Source of the DNA: Actinomycetota bacterium
Lineage (GTDB): Bacteria; Actinomycetota; Actinomycetes; S36-B12; FW305-bin1
DNA: 64,000 nt
NCBI GenBank assembly: GCA_004297305.1
Contig: SCTR01000011.1
Span: 62,001 to 126,000 of the forward strand
Direction: 5' to 3'
Each line of letters opens with the position of its first letter. The first letter of the stretch is position 1. The translations under genes were made by a program, and so were the position numbers. The notes under the pieces are model-generated. The model searched no databases and was not told where the DNA came from. It was given only the letters and a program-made list of their open reading frames with translations. Shown piece after piece: positions 34,178 through 43,258 of the stretch.

Positions 34178-35019
34178 GTACGCCGACGGCCCAGGCCGCA
34201 CCGGACACCGCTGTGGCCGGCGACGGGCTGCGGGGCGTCCTGGCGACCGGCAGCCGCCCGCCGGCACCCGGGGCGGTCACGAACTCGCTCACCTACGGCT
34301 GGCGTGCCCTGCTCCGGATCAAACACGTGCCCGAACAACTCATCGACGTCACGCTGTTTCCGATCATGTTCACGCTCATGTTCACGTTCCTGTTCGGTGG
34401 CGCGCTGGCCGGCTCCCCGTCGGAGTACGTGCAGTTCCTGCTTCCCGGGATCCTCGTGCAGACCACGGTCTTCATCACGATGTACACGGGCCTGAACATG
34501 GCCACCGACATCGACAAGGGCATGTTCGACCGATTCCGGTCGCTGCCGATCTGGCAACCGGCACCGGTCGTCGGAGCGATGCTCGGAGATCTCGCCCGGT
34601 TCGCCACAGCCTGCGCAATGGTCATCGTGCTGGGACTGATCCTCGGCTTCCGTCCGGTGGGCGGTCCGACCGGTGTTCTGCTGGCCATCGCGCTCGTCCT
34701 GGTGTTCTGCTGGGCGGTGTCCTGGATCTGGATCCTGGTGGGGCTGTATGTCCGGAGCCCGAACTCGGTCATGGGGATCAGCATGATGATCCTGTTCCCG
34801 CTGACCTTCGCCAGCAACATCTTCGTGGATCCCGCCACGATGCCCGGGTGGCTGCAGACGGTGGTCGAGTACAACCCGATCAGCTACCTGGTCACTGCGG
34901 TTCGCGACCTCATGGCCGGACAGCTGCCGGGATCGGACCTCACCGTCGTGCTGGTCGTCGCGGCGGCGATCGTCGCGAGTTTCGGGCCGCTGTCGATGCA
35001 CCGGTACCGGACCCGCTGA
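34174..35019 (+). CDS. ABC-2 type permease, DrrB-like
   Basis: A 281-residue membrane protein with six hydrophobic segments. '[23 protein letters not shown]' (in part), '[18 protein letters not shown]', '[21 protein letters not shown]' (in part) and '[21 protein letters not shown]' (in part) are characteristic of the DrrB/ABC-2 family. A GGAGG site lies inside the end of the ATPase gene. It forms the membrane channel for the adjacent ATPase. Confidence 0.93.
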   Translation: MSTPTAQAAPDTAVAGDGLRGVLATGSRPPAPGAVTNSLTYGWRALLRIKHVPEQLIDVTLFPIMFTLMFTFLFGGALAGSPSEYVQFLLPGILVQTTVFITMYTGLNMATDIDKGMFDRFRSLPIWQPAPVVGAMLGDLARFATACAMVIVLGLILGFRPVGGPTGVLLAIALVLVFCWAVSWIWILVGLYVRSPNSVMGISMMILFPLTFASNIFVDPATMPGWLQTVVEYNPISYLVTAVRDLMAGQLPGSDLTVVLVVAAAIVASFGPLSMHRYRTR

Positions 35020-35049
35020 CGTCGGCGGGGCCCGTGGCATGATCGCGCC

Positions 35050-36021
35050 ATGGAGTACACCCAACTCGGCCGCACCGGACTCACTGTCAGCAGACTCGTC
35101 CTCGGCACCATGAATTTCGGCCCCGCTACGACAGAACCCGACTCGTTCCGGATCATGGACGAGGCTCATGAGCTGGGCCTCAACGTGTTCGACACCGCCA
35201 ACGTGTACGGCGGCGAGCTCGGCCGCGGCGCGACGGAGACCATCGTCGGAAACTGGCTCGCCCAGGGCAACGGCCGGCGCGAGCGAACCGTGCTGGCGAC
35301 CAAGGTCTTCAACAAGATGGGTGACTGGCCCAACGAGTCGAGGCTGTCGGCGACGCATATCCGCCGCGCCTGCGACGAGTCGCTGCGGCGGCTGCAGACC
35401 GACCACATCGACCTGTATCAGATGCACCACGTGGACCGGCAGACTCCATGGGAAGAGATCTGGACCGCGATGGACATCCTGCGGACGCAGGGCAAGGTGA
35501 CGTACGTCGGCACCTCGAACTTCGCGGGCTGGCACATCGCGCAGGGCCAGGAGACCGCGACCCGCCTGGACACCCTGGGCCTGTCCAGCGAGCAGTGCAT
35601 CTACAACCTGATCAACCGCTCGGCCGAGCGCGAGGTCCTCCCGGCGTGCGAGGCGTACGGGATCGGCGTCATCCCGTGGTCGCCGCTGGACAGCGGCCTG
35701 CTCGGCGGAATCCTGCGCAAGCAGGCCGAAGGGCGCCGCCGCTACGAAGGACGGGCCGAGCGTGATCTCGAGCCGCACCGGGCGCAACTGGTCCAGTGGG
35801 AGGCGCTGTGCGACGAGCTCGGACACGAACCGAGCCACGTCGCTATCGCCTGGTTGCTGACCCGGCCGGCGGTGACCGCACCCATCGTCGGGCCGCGGAC
35901 TTCCGAGCAACTGGCCGGCATGGCCGCCGCGCTCGACGTCACCCTCGACGCGGCGACCCTGCAGCGCATCGACGAGATCTTCCCGGGTCCCGGACCGTCG
36001 CCGGAGGACTTCGCCTGGTGA
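35050..36021 (+). CDS. aldo/keto reductase
   Basis: A 323-residue TIM-barrel NAD(P)H oxidoreductase. The catalytic tetrad is visible: Asp in 'VFDTANVYGG', Tyr in the same segment, Lys in 'LATKVFNKMG' and His in 'LYQMHHVDRQ'. 'GPRTSEQLAGMAAALDVTLD' (in part) is the C-terminal cofactor-binding motif. Substrates are aldehydes or ketones, not predictable more closely. It follows the DrrAB-like pair by 30 bp and precedes an LLM oxidoreductase by 22 bp, so co-transcription is likely. Confidence 0.92.
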   Translation: MEYTQLGRTGLTVSRLVLGTMNFGPATTEPDSFRIMDEAHELGLNVFDTANVYGGELGRGATETIVGNWLAQGNGRRERTVLATKVFNKMGDWPNESRLSATHIRRACDESLRRLQTDHIDLYQMHHVDRQTPWEEIWTAMDILRTQGKVTYVGTSNFAGWHIAQGQETATRLDTLGLSSEQCIYNLINRSAEREVLPACEAYGIGVIPWSPLDSGLLGGILRKQAEGRRRYEGRAERDLEPHRAQLVQWEALCDELGHEPSHVAIAWLLTRPAVTAPIVGPRTSEQLAGMAAALDVTLDAATLQRIDEIFPGPGPSPEDFAW

Positions 36022-36043
36022 GCGCGACAGGTCGGCGCGCGCG

Positions 36044-36931
36044 GTGAAGTTCGCCCTGATGCTCGGCGGGCCGCCGCCGGACCAGTACGCCGGGATCGCC
36101 GCACTGGCCGAGGACGCCGGGTTCGAATCCGTCTTCGTCGCCGACCACGTCGTGTTCCCGCCGCAACTGCCGGCGACGTATCCGCACACCGCCGACGGTG
36201 TGCCGCCCGTCCTGCCGACCGTGCCGCTGTTCGACCCGCTGGTGGTCCTGGGTGCGGTCGCCACCGCCACCACCTCGATCCGGCTGGGCACCGGTGTCTA
36301 CCTGCTGCCGCTGCGGCATCCGCTGCACGTCGCCCGCATGCTGGTCACCGTCGACGCACTGTCCGGCGGCCGAGTGACGCTCGGCGTCGGCGTCGGCTGG
36401 CTGGAAGACGAGTTCGCGGCGCTGGGGGCGTCCTTCGGCAGTCGTGGCCGACGCACCGACGAGATGATCGCGGTGCTGCGCCGGCTGTTCGCCGAGGACG
36501 TCGTGGCCCACTCCGGTGACTCGTTCTCGTGGCCACCCATGCGGTTCGAGCCCAAACCGGCTCGGCCCGAGGGGATTCCGATCGAGATCGGCGGGATGTC
36601 CGCGGCAGCGATGCGGCGTGCGGGAACCGTGGGCGACGGCTGGCTGGAAAGCGGCAGCAAGGACCTGACCGACCTGGCCGGCCGGATCGACATCGTGCTG
36701 GGGCATCGCGCGGCGGCCGGGCGCGGTGGCCCGTTCGAGATCACCAGCCGGATGCCGGCGTCGTTCGACCCGGCCGCAGTCCAGGCCCACGCCGAGATCG
36801 GCGTCACGCGGATCGCCAGTCGCCCGCCGGTGGCGCACGGCAGCCGGCCGGGCGCGGACGACTACCAGCGGTTCATCGAGCGGTACGCGCGTACCGTGAT
36901 CGAACCCTACGGCGCCGGCCACCCGAGCTGA
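36044..36931 (+). CDS. LLM-class F420-dependent oxidoreductase
   Basis: A 295-residue luciferase-like protein of the F420-dependent type. 'GLGAVATATTSIRLGTGVYLLPLRHP'-like sequence near residues 68-93, 'LSGGRVTLGVGVGWLEDEFAALG' (in part) and 'EGIPIEIGGMSAAAMRRAGTVGDGW' (in part) are signatures. It starts with GTG and lies 22 bp after an aldo/keto reductase. It differs in length and detail from the other LLM protein at 28711 and is not a recent copy. The substrate is unknown. Confidence 0.9.
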   Translation: MKFALMLGGPPPDQYAGIAALAEDAGFESVFVADHVVFPPQLPATYPHTADGVPPVLPTVPLFDPLVVLGAVATATTSIRLGTGVYLLPLRHPLHVARMLVTVDALSGGRVTLGVGVGWLEDEFAALGASFGSRGRRTDEMIAVLRRLFAEDVVAHSGDSFSWPPMRFEPKPARPEGIPIEIGGMSAAAMRRAGTVGDGWLESGSKDLTDLAGRIDIVLGHRAAAGRGGPFEITSRMPASFDPAAVQAHAEIGVTRIASRPPVAHGSRPGADDYQRFIERYARTVIEPYGAGHPS

Positions 36932-36975
36932 TCCGGTGCGGCTGGGTACCGTGGCACTCCGCCGGAGGGGGGATC

Positions 36976-38514
36976 GTGGGTGACCTGATGCCACCGAGTC
37001 TGCTGTTCGGCGATCCGACCGCAGCCTCGGCCCCGGCAGACCCAGCCGTGCAACGCCGGGACCTCAACGTCGACCAGATCGTCGCCGACCTCACCACCGG
37101 CGACGACGAGGACCTGGTCTCCCTGTACGCCGCCGGACCGGCCGACCGTGCCACCGTCGAACACCGTCACGCCGTGCTGACCGACCTGGCCCAGCCTGCC
37201 AACCAGGCCGTGCTGCGCACCTTCGTCGCCCGCATGTCGCGGCTGCGCGACCAGCTGCGGCTGCTGCATTCGCCGTACACCCGGCACCAGACCCCCGCCT
37301 GGTGTCTGGAAGCAGCTGAGACCTACTGCGGCAGCGTCCTGGAACTCGTCGCGGGGCTGCGCGCGGCACCGGTCGGCTCGGCCGGCCTGATCGGCTACCG
37401 CGACTACCTCGTCGACTACACCGAGTCGGCCGAGTTTGGCCGGTTGTCGGCCGCGGCGGCAGAGCTGCGGCAGCTGTTGTCGGGCGTCGAGTACTGCGTC
37501 CAGCTCGACGGCAACAGAGTCACGGTCTCCGGCTACGACGGGCAACCGGACTACACCGCCGAACTGGCGGCCACGTTCGCGCGATTCGACCCGGGCGACC
37601 GCCCGCCGTTGGTCACCACCGAGACCGCCCGGGTCGCGATCAACGGTGTGGAGACCGAGATCCTCGACCGGGTCGCCGACCTGCACCCGGCGGCGTTCGG
37701 TCAGCTCGAGCAGTTCTACGCCGGGCAGTCCGAGCAGTTCCCGGCAGCCGCCGTGGTCGAGTTGGACCGGCAGGTCCGCTTCTTCCTGCGCTACCTGGAC
37801 TACCTCGCCCCGATGCGCGATGCCGGCCTGCCGTTCTGCCTGCCCGCCTTGGTGGACTCCGCGGCCACGCTCGCCGTCACCTCGTCGTTCGATCTCGCCC
37901 TCGCCCGCCGGCAGGTGCTGGCCGGAAACACGGTGGTGTGCAACGACGTCCAGCTGGCCGGTGCCGAACGCGTCATCGTCGTCACCGGACCCAATCAGGG
38001 CGGCAAGACGACCTTCGCTCGCGCGGTCGGTCAGGTGTTCCTCCTCGCCGGCCTCGGCCTGCCGGTACCGGGGCGCTCAGCCACGCTTCGGCTGCCGGAC
38101 CGGATCTTCACCCATTTCGAGCAGGCAGAGGACCTCCGCCGTGCCGGCGGGCGGCTCGAGGACGAGTTGGTCCGATTGGCCGACACGCTGCGTGACGCGA
38201 CGTCCGACAGTGTCCTGGTGCTGAACGAACCGTTCAGCTCCACCACGACCGAGGACGCCGCGCTGCTCGCCCAGCGGGTACTCGATCGTGTCGTGGGGTC
38301 CGGCGCACTGTGCATCTGCGTGAGTTTCATTCCCGACCTGGGAGCCGGTTCGCCCACCACGGTGACCATGGTCAGCGAACTCGTCCCGGACCGACCCGCC
38401 GACCGTACCTACCGGATCGTGCGTGCCACCCCGGACCCTCGGGCGTACGCGACAGCGCTCGCCGCCCGACACGGTCTCACCTACTCGCAGCTCACCGAAC
38501 GGCTGGCCCGATGA
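36976..38514 (+). CDS. MutS-like ATPase lacking mismatch-recognition domain (first of a tandem pair)
   Basis: A 512-residue protein. Residues ~15-330 are a helical core like the MutS lever/clamp ('DLNVDQIVADL', 'RHAVLTDLAQPANQAVL'). A MutS domain V ATPase follows: Walker A GPNQGGKTT at 338-346 and a Walker B of the form LVLNEPFSSTTTEDA with Asn417-Glu418. The N-terminal mismatch-binding domain of true MutS is absent. The GTG start has GGAGG seven bases upstream. Its stop overlaps the ATG of a second MutS-like gene. Actinobacteria generally lack MutS/MutL repair, so this is unlikely to be canonical mismatch repair. Confidence 0.82.
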   Translation: MGDLMPPSLLFGDPTAASAPADPAVQRRDLNVDQIVADLTTGDDEDLVSLYAAGPADRATVEHRHAVLTDLAQPANQAVLRTFVARMSRLRDQLRLLHSPYTRHQTPAWCLEAAETYCGSVLELVAGLRAAPVGSAGLIGYRDYLVDYTESAEFGRLSAAAAELRQLLSGVEYCVQLDGNRVTVSGYDGQPDYTAELAATFARFDPGDRPPLVTTETARVAINGVETEILDRVADLHPAAFGQLEQFYAGQSEQFPAAAVVELDRQVRFFLRYLDYLAPMRDAGLPFCLPALVDSAATLAVTSSFDLALARRQVLAGNTVVCNDVQLAGAERVIVVTGPNQGGKTTFARAVGQVFLLAGLGLPVPGRSATLRLPDRIFTHFEQAEDLRRAGGRLEDELVRLADTLRDATSDSVLVLNEPFSSTTTEDAALLAQRVLDRVVGSGALCICVSFIPDLGAGSPTTVTMVSELVPDRPADRTYRIVRATPDPRAYATALAARHGLTYSQLTERLAR

Positions 38515-40037
38515 GAGTGGCGTTGCTTCACCCGCCGGCGGCACCGGCCTCCGGCGAGCCGCGACCACCGGATCGGTCACTGCTGCCGGAGCTGGCGCTG
38601 CCGGCGCACGAGTCCGATCTTCGACGCGACCTTGAACTCGACGTCATTCTCGACGCGATGGCACAGCGCGACCCTGTCCTGCGCGAGATCGCCCACCACG
38701 GCCTGCTGACCGGCCTGCGCACGGTCGACGCGATCCGCTACCGCCAGCACGTGCTGGCCGACTGTCTGCGCAACCCCACGGTGCTGCGTGAGTTCTACGC
38801 CGTCACCGCGGAGTCGATCCGGGCCGAGCGACGCGCGGTCGTCGGCCGCACCAACCGCAGCCCGGAAGGCGTCGTACGGACCGCGGCCGGCGTGCTCGAC
38901 CAGTTCGTCGCCACGCTGCGGAGGCTCCGCGCGCTCGCCGCTGATCACGGCGCCGCCTTCCGCTCCGACGGCCTGCGCGACCTGATGACCGAGTTGACCA
39001 CCGGGCTCGACGAGTCCTACCTCGACACGGTCACCGACCACCTGCAGCGGCTGCGGTTCCGCGACGGAGTACTGGCCAGTGCCCGGCTCGGCGAAGGCAA
39101 CCGGGGGACCGGATACGTGGTGCACGATCCGTTGTCGCGGCGGCGGCCGTGGCTGCCCCGGCTGGGCGCGGCGCGGCGGGCTGCGGCGTTCGAGGTGGCC
39201 AACTACGACGAGGTCGGCCTGCGAGAGCTGGCCAAACTGCGCGGCGACGCACTGCGGGACGTCGCCGCGACGCTCGCCACTGCGACCGAGCACATCCTGG
39301 GCTTCCTGCAGTCGTTGCGCGCCGAGTTGGGCTTCTACGTCGGATGCGTGAATCTGTCCGACGCCCTGCGCCGGGTGGGTACACCGACCTGTCTGCCGGA
39401 CCCGGTGCAGCCCAACGGATCGGTGGTCTGCACCGCGCGCGGACTGCGCGACATCGCCGTCGCCCTGCAACCGGACACCCTTGCCGTCGGCAACGACCTG
39501 GACGCCGACGGCAGACAGCTGGTGGTCGTGACCGGGGCGAACTCCGGGGGCAAGTCGACGTTCCTGCGCAGTTACGGTGCGGCAGTCCTGATGATGCACG
39601 CCGGCATGTTCGTCGCGGCAGACTCGTTCACGTGCGACGTGTTCGACGGTGTCGTCACCCACTTCCCCCGGGAGGAGGACACCTCGATGCAGCACGGCAA
39701 GCTCGACGAGGAACTCCGCCGGATGAGCGACGTCGTCGCCACGCTCGGCCGCCACGACGTGGTGTTGTGCAACGAGTCGTTCGCGACGACCGACGAACGC
39801 GAAGGCGCCCAGCTCGGCAGCGACATCGTCCGGGCGTTGTGCGACGCCGGTCACCAGGTGGTCCTGGTGACCCATCTGTACAGCCTGGCCCGCGACCTGC
39901 TGGCCGACGGGCCCCCGGCGCTGTCGCTACGGGCCGAACGCGACGCCGCCGGAGTCCGGACGTATCGCCTGGTGCCCGGGCAGCCGCAGCCGACCAGCCA
40001 CGGCGACGACATCTACGCCCGCGTGTTCAGTTCCTGA
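38511..40037 (+). CDS. MutS-like ATPase lacking mismatch-recognition domain (second of a tandem pair)
   Basis: A 508-residue paralogue of the preceding protein. 'DLELDVILDAMAQRDPVLREI' (in part) and 'RYRQHVLADCLRNPTVLREF' mirror the first protein's N-terminal core. Walker A GANSGGKST is at 342-350, and the Walker B reads VVLCNESFATTDEREG with Asn421-Glu422. 'LVTHLYSLARDLL' is a MutS-like C-terminal motif. Its ATG overlaps the previous stop, so the two are likely made in equal amount and may form a heterodimer. The last 25 bp overlap the convergent MFS gene. Confidence 0.82.
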   Translation: MRVALLHPPAAPASGEPRPPDRSLLPELALPAHESDLRRDLELDVILDAMAQRDPVLREIAHHGLLTGLRTVDAIRYRQHVLADCLRNPTVLREFYAVTAESIRAERRAVVGRTNRSPEGVVRTAAGVLDQFVATLRRLRALAADHGAAFRSDGLRDLMTELTTGLDESYLDTVTDHLQRLRFRDGVLASARLGEGNRGTGYVVHDPLSRRRPWLPRLGAARRAAAFEVANYDEVGLRELAKLRGDALRDVAATLATATEHILGFLQSLRAELGFYVGCVNLSDALRRVGTPTCLPDPVQPNGSVVCTARGLRDIAVALQPDTLAVGNDLDADGRQLVVVTGANSGGKSTFLRSYGAAVLMMHAGMFVAADSFTCDVFDGVVTHFPREEDTSMQHGKLDEELRRMSDVVATLGRHDVVLCNESFATTDEREGAQLGSDIVRALCDAGHQVVLVTHLYSLARDLLADGPPALSLRAERDAAGVRTYRLVPGQPQPTSHGDDIYARVFSS

Positions 40038-41536
40038 CCGCGCGACGCGGGCGTGCCAGCCGTCGTCTCGGACGACGCGGGCGTGCCGGCCACCGTCGCG
40101 GACGTCGCCGGGCCGGGCTGCGATTCCCCGGCCCGCCGCCGGGCCGCCGGCCGCAGGGACAACAGCACCACGGCGGCGGTCAGGCTGGCACCGGCGGCGA
40201 TCCGCAAGGCCACGGCGTAACCGCCCAAGCCCGGAATCGCCGTACCCGCGGGAGTCGCCATCGTGACGGCGGCGGCGACCGTCGCGGTGCCCAGCGCCTG
40301 CCCGGCGGTCCGGCAGATGAAGTTCATTCCCGCCGCCACCCCCCGCTCTGAGAGCGCCACGGTGCGCACGACGTACGCCGGTGACGCCGACACCAGCAGT
40401 CCGAATCCCAGCGACACCACCGAGGCGCCGATGGCCAACGCGAGCGCCACGTTGTTCCAGACCGACAACAGCACGAAGCCGCCGGTGGCGATCAACGCGC
40501 CGAGCACCAAGGTGGCCAGCAGTCCGATACGCCGGGCCAGCAACGTCATCGACGTCGACGTCGCTGCCTGCACGACGATGCAGGGCAACAGCAACGTCGA
40601 CGCGGCGAAGGTGCTCAGCCCGAGGCCGTAGCCGGCGACGGCTGGGTCGGTCTGCCCGATGACGACGACCACCAGCAGGACCGTGTACTGGCCGAGGCCG
40701 AGAGCCAGCATCGGGACACTGCCGACACAGATGCTGCGACTGAAGAAGACCTTGGTGTCCACCAGCGGATTCCGCGCGAACCAGCCGTGAATCGCCCACG
40801 CGCCGAGGCTGCCGAGCCCGATTCCGGCGACCAGCAGCGTCGTACCGGAACTCCACCCCCAGCTGCCGCCCTCCGACAGCGCCACCAGGCAGCCGGTCAG
40901 GCCCACCACGAGCAGGCCACTGCCCACCAGGTCGATCCGGCCCGTCCCGGCGGGCGGGGCGCTGGCCACGATCCGCCGCGTCACCAGCAGGGCCAGCGCC
41001 GCCACCGCGGCGAGGATGCCGAACATGACCTGCGTGCTGTCGGTCAGCGCGCCCACCGCGCCGCCGAAGAAGAATCCGAGCCCGGCGCCGATCGACGTAC
41101 TGGCACTGAGCAATCCCAGGCTGAAATTCAGCCGCGCGCCCGGCACCGTGTCGGCGATCACCGCGAACCCGAGCGGGACGGCGGCACAGCCGGGACCCTG
41201 CAGCAGCCGAGCCACCAGCAGTAGCGCGAAACTGTCGGTGACCGCGGCGAGCAGGCAGCCGGAGAACAGCAGCGACAGCACCACCAACAGCATCCGGCGC
41301 TTGCCGTACAGGTCGCCGAGGCGGCCCAGCAGCGGTGTGGCGACGGTCCCGGCGACCAGGGCCACGATGACGATCAGGCTGGCCGACGCCTGCGAGACTC
41401 CGTAGTGCGCACTGAGCTTGGGCACCAAGGGGATGACCGAGGTCGTCAGGACGGCGTAGGTGAGTGGCCCGAGCGTGAGACCACCGACGAACAGCAGCAG
41501 CCGAGGCGTCGTCCACGGCGTGTCTGCCCGGGTCAC
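40013..41536 (-). CDS. MFS exporter (DHA2-like, 14 helices)
   Basis: A 507-residue transporter. 'LLGRLGDLYGKRRMLLVVL' is MFS motif A, and 'ARLLQGPGCAAVPLGFAVIAD' (in part) is motif C-like. The C-terminal ~40 residues are a Thr/Ala/Pro tail with a short repeat (AGTPASSETTAGTPASRG). The GTG has GGAGG seven bases upstream. The promoter region holds an array of 17-bp repeats, and a MarR regulator gene lies just upstream on the same strand, a common arrangement for regulated drug exporters. The 3' end overlaps the second MutS-like gene by 25 bp. Confidence 0.9.
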   Translation of the reverse strand: MTRADTPWTTPRLLLFVGGLTLGPLTYAVLTTSVIPLVPKLSAHYGVSQASASLIVIVALVAGTVATPLLGRLGDLYGKRRMLLVVLSLLFSGCLLAAVTDSFALLLVARLLQGPGCAAVPLGFAVIADTVPGARLNFSLGLLSASTSIGAGLGFFFGGAVGALTDSTQVMFGILAAVAALALLVTRRIVASAPPAGTGRIDLVGSGLLVVGLTGCLVALSEGGSWGWSSGTTLLVAGIGLGSLGAWAIHGWFARNPLVDTKVFFSRSICVGSVPMLALGLGQYTVLLVVVVIGQTDPAVAGYGLGLSTFAASTLLLPCIVVQAATSTSMTLLARRIGLLATLVLGALIATGGFVLLSVWNNVALALAIGASVVSLGFGLLVSASPAYVVRTVALSERGVAAGMNFICRTAGQALGTATVAAAVTMATPAGTAIPGLGGYAVALRIAAGASLTAAVVLLSLRPAARRRAGESQPGPATSATVAGTPASSETTAGTPASRGQELNTRA

Positions 41537-41564
41537 CGCCGCGCCTCCGTCCGGCTGACATCAC

Positions 41565-41715
41565 GTTCGATCGTCAAACCTGTTCGATCGTCAAACCTGT
41601 TCGATCGTCAAACCTGGTCGACCGTCGGCCCATTCGATCGCTGCGCCGCTCAATCGTCTATTCGTCGGATCGTCGGCCCGTTCGAACGTCGGCCGGCTCG
41701 ATGGTCAACCGGATC
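41565..41715. repeat. 17-bp iterated repeats upstream of the MFS gene
   Basis: GTTCGATCGTCAAACCT occurs as three perfect units at 41565-41581, 41582-41598 and 41599-41615. Several degenerate units with TCGATCG or TCG-CGTCGG cores continue to about 41715. Each unit is an imperfect palindrome around GATC and, on the minus strand, supplies a TTGACG -35-like hexamer. It occupies the MFS promoter region next to a MarR gene. The rest of this 296-bp gap shows no gene. Confidence 0.85.
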
Positions 41716-41832
41716 GACAAGCACACGACGTTGCGATGCTAAACCCTGCCGAACAGCATTGCCGCAGCAGCCTCGTCGTGGCAGCCTCGTCTGGCAGTGC
41801 GGCCGGTCCGGTGACAGTGGGCGCCGACTCCG

Positions 41833-42282
41833 TCAGATCCGGTCGGCGAGGCGCTCCAGCAGGGGCAGAGCCTTGGCCAACTGCTCCTGCTCGGCGGGGG
41901 TGAACTCGGCCGCCAGTGCAACGGCGACACCGCGGGCGTTGCGCGAGCGCCGGCCGACCAGCAGCCGCCGGCCGGCCGCCGTCACGGTGAGCAGGAACCG
42001 CCGCGCGTCCGCGGCGTCGGGCGCGCGGGCGATGAGGGCCCGCGACTCCAGGATGCCGACGATGACGCTGATGGCCTGCGGGCTGATGCGTTCCTGGTCG
42101 GACAGCGTCGAGGCCGGCAGCGGCCCTTCCCGGTCCAGGCGGGCCAGCACGGACATTTCCGACAGCGTCACGTCGCCGGTGTGCTCGCCCAACCGGAAAC
42201 GCCGCACAATCCGCCCGACCACGATTCGCAGGTCGTTGCCGAGCTGATTGAGGTCAACTGCCTGCTCGCCGTCGTCGATCAC
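41833..42282 (-). CDS. MarR-family transcriptional regulator (paralogue 1)
   Basis: A 149-residue winged-helix regulator. 'DLNQLGNDLRIVVGRIVRRF', 'MSVLARLDREGPL', the recognition helix 'QERISPQAISVIVGILESRAL' (in part) and the wing 'ARRFLLTVTAAGRRLL' are all present. The GTG at 42282 is taken; a longer form from 42315 is possible, as neither has a clear ribosome site. It lies upstream of the MFS exporter and is divergent from an SDR gene. It is strikingly similar to a second MarR at 46124-46594. Confidence 0.9.
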   Translation of the reverse strand: MIDDGEQAVDLNQLGNDLRIVVGRIVRRFRLGEHTGDVTLSEMSVLARLDREGPLPASTLSDQERISPQAISVIVGILESRALIARAPDAADARRFLLTVTAAGRRLLVGRRSRNARGVAVALAAEFTPAEQEQLAKALPLLERLADRI

Positions 42283-42359
42283 GGCGTGAGCGTAGCGGCG
42301 CGATGGGCGCTGCACAGCAGGCGGCAGGTATCTTCGCCGGCGACGACGAGGAGGTCGCC

Positions 42360-43184
42360 TTGACGAAGGTCTGGTTCATCACCGGGGCGTCCCGGGGCCT
42401 GGGAGCGACCTGGGCGCGGGCAGCGCTGGAGCGCGGCGACCAGGTGGCCGCCACGGCGCGCGACGCCAAGTCGCTGCAGTCCCTGGTCGACGACTACGGC
42501 GACGCCGTTCTGCCGCAGACCCTGGATGTCACGTCGCGAACCGCGGCCTTCGATGCGGTGCAGACGGCTCACGCCCGGTTCGGCCGGCTCGACGTGGTGG
42601 TGAACAACGCCGGCTACGTGCACTACGGCTTCGTGGAGGAAGTCACCGAGTCCGAGGCACGCGCCCAGTTGGACACCAACTTCTTCGGTGCGCTGTGGGT
42701 GACGCAGGCAGCATTGCCGCTGTTGCGGGCGCAGGGCCACGGCCATCTGGTGCAGATCTCCAGCATGGGCGGACTCACCGGGTACGCCGAGATCGGCATG
42801 TACTGCGCCTCGAAATGGGCACTGGAAGGTCTGACCGAGGCGTTGTCACGCGAGATCGCGGACCTGGGGATCAAGGTGTCGCTGGTCGAGCCGGCCGGCT
42901 ACAACACGGGCATGGACGGCGCCCAGGCCGGACGCTCGGTGCAGGACCCCGTCCACGAGCCGGCCCGCCGGAAGCGGGCACTCGAGCGGACCGCAGCGAT
43001 CCCGGACCGGCCCGAGCCGACCGCCACCGTCGCGGCCATGTTCGCGCTGGTCGACTCGGACGATCCGCCGCTGCGCCTGGTGCTGTCCAGCGGCGGGTAC
43101 GACGAGGTCCAGTCGGTGTACGCCGAACGGCTCCGCACCTGGCAGAGCTGGGAAGCGGTGTCCCGCGGCGCCGATCATGGCTGA
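42360..43184 (+). CDS. short-chain dehydrogenase/reductase
   Basis: A 274-residue classical SDR. The NAD(P) motif is 'ITGASRGLG' (~7-15); NNAG lies in 'VVVNNAGYVHYG'. The catalytic Ser in 'QISSMGG' and the YxxxK motif in 'MYCASKWALEG' are present. The TTG start is chosen because GAGGAGG lies five bases upstream; an ATG 57 bp earlier lacks one. It oxidises or reduces a hydroxyl/keto group of an unknown substrate. It is divergent from a MarR gene and convergent with a VOC gene beyond a hairpin terminator. Confidence 0.92.
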   Translation: MTKVWFITGASRGLGATWARAALERGDQVAATARDAKSLQSLVDDYGDAVLPQTLDVTSRTAAFDAVQTAHARFGRLDVVVNNAGYVHYGFVEEVTESEARAQLDTNFFGALWVTQAALPLLRAQGHGHLVQISSMGGLTGYAEIGMYCASKWALEGLTEALSREIADLGIKVSLVEPAGYNTGMDGAQAGRSVQDPVHEPARRKRALERTAAIPDRPEPTATVAAMFALVDSDDPPLRLVLSSGGYDEVQSVYAERLRTWQSWEAVSRGADHG

Positions 43185-43223
43185 CCGGCGCCGCGGCGCA
43201 CCGTCGTCCTGATTCCCCCTTGG

Positions 43224-43243
43224 CGGATTCCTGGTGGAATCCG
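43224..43243. terminator. hairpin terminator between convergent genes
   Basis: CGGATTCC (43224-43231) pairs with GGAATCCG (43236-43243) around a TGGT loop. It lies between the SDR gene and the convergent VOC gene. On the minus strand it is followed by AAGGGGGAATC, and no long T-tract is seen. Confidence 0.55.
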
Positions 43244-43258
43244 GCGTGCGCGGAACTC

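Noticed and set aside
33215-35019. Part of an antibiotic biosynthetic cluster
   Set aside because: DrrAB-like exporters are common outside such clusters and no polyketide, peptide or glycosyl-transfer genes occur here.
36976-40037. Canonical MutS mismatch repair
   Set aside because: Both proteins lack the mismatch-binding domain and its Phe-x-Glu motif, and no mutL is present.
41565-41715. 17-bp repeats as plasmid-type iterons or a replication origin
   Set aside because: No replication initiator gene, DnaA boxes or partition genes are nearby, and the context is a MarR-regulated exporter.
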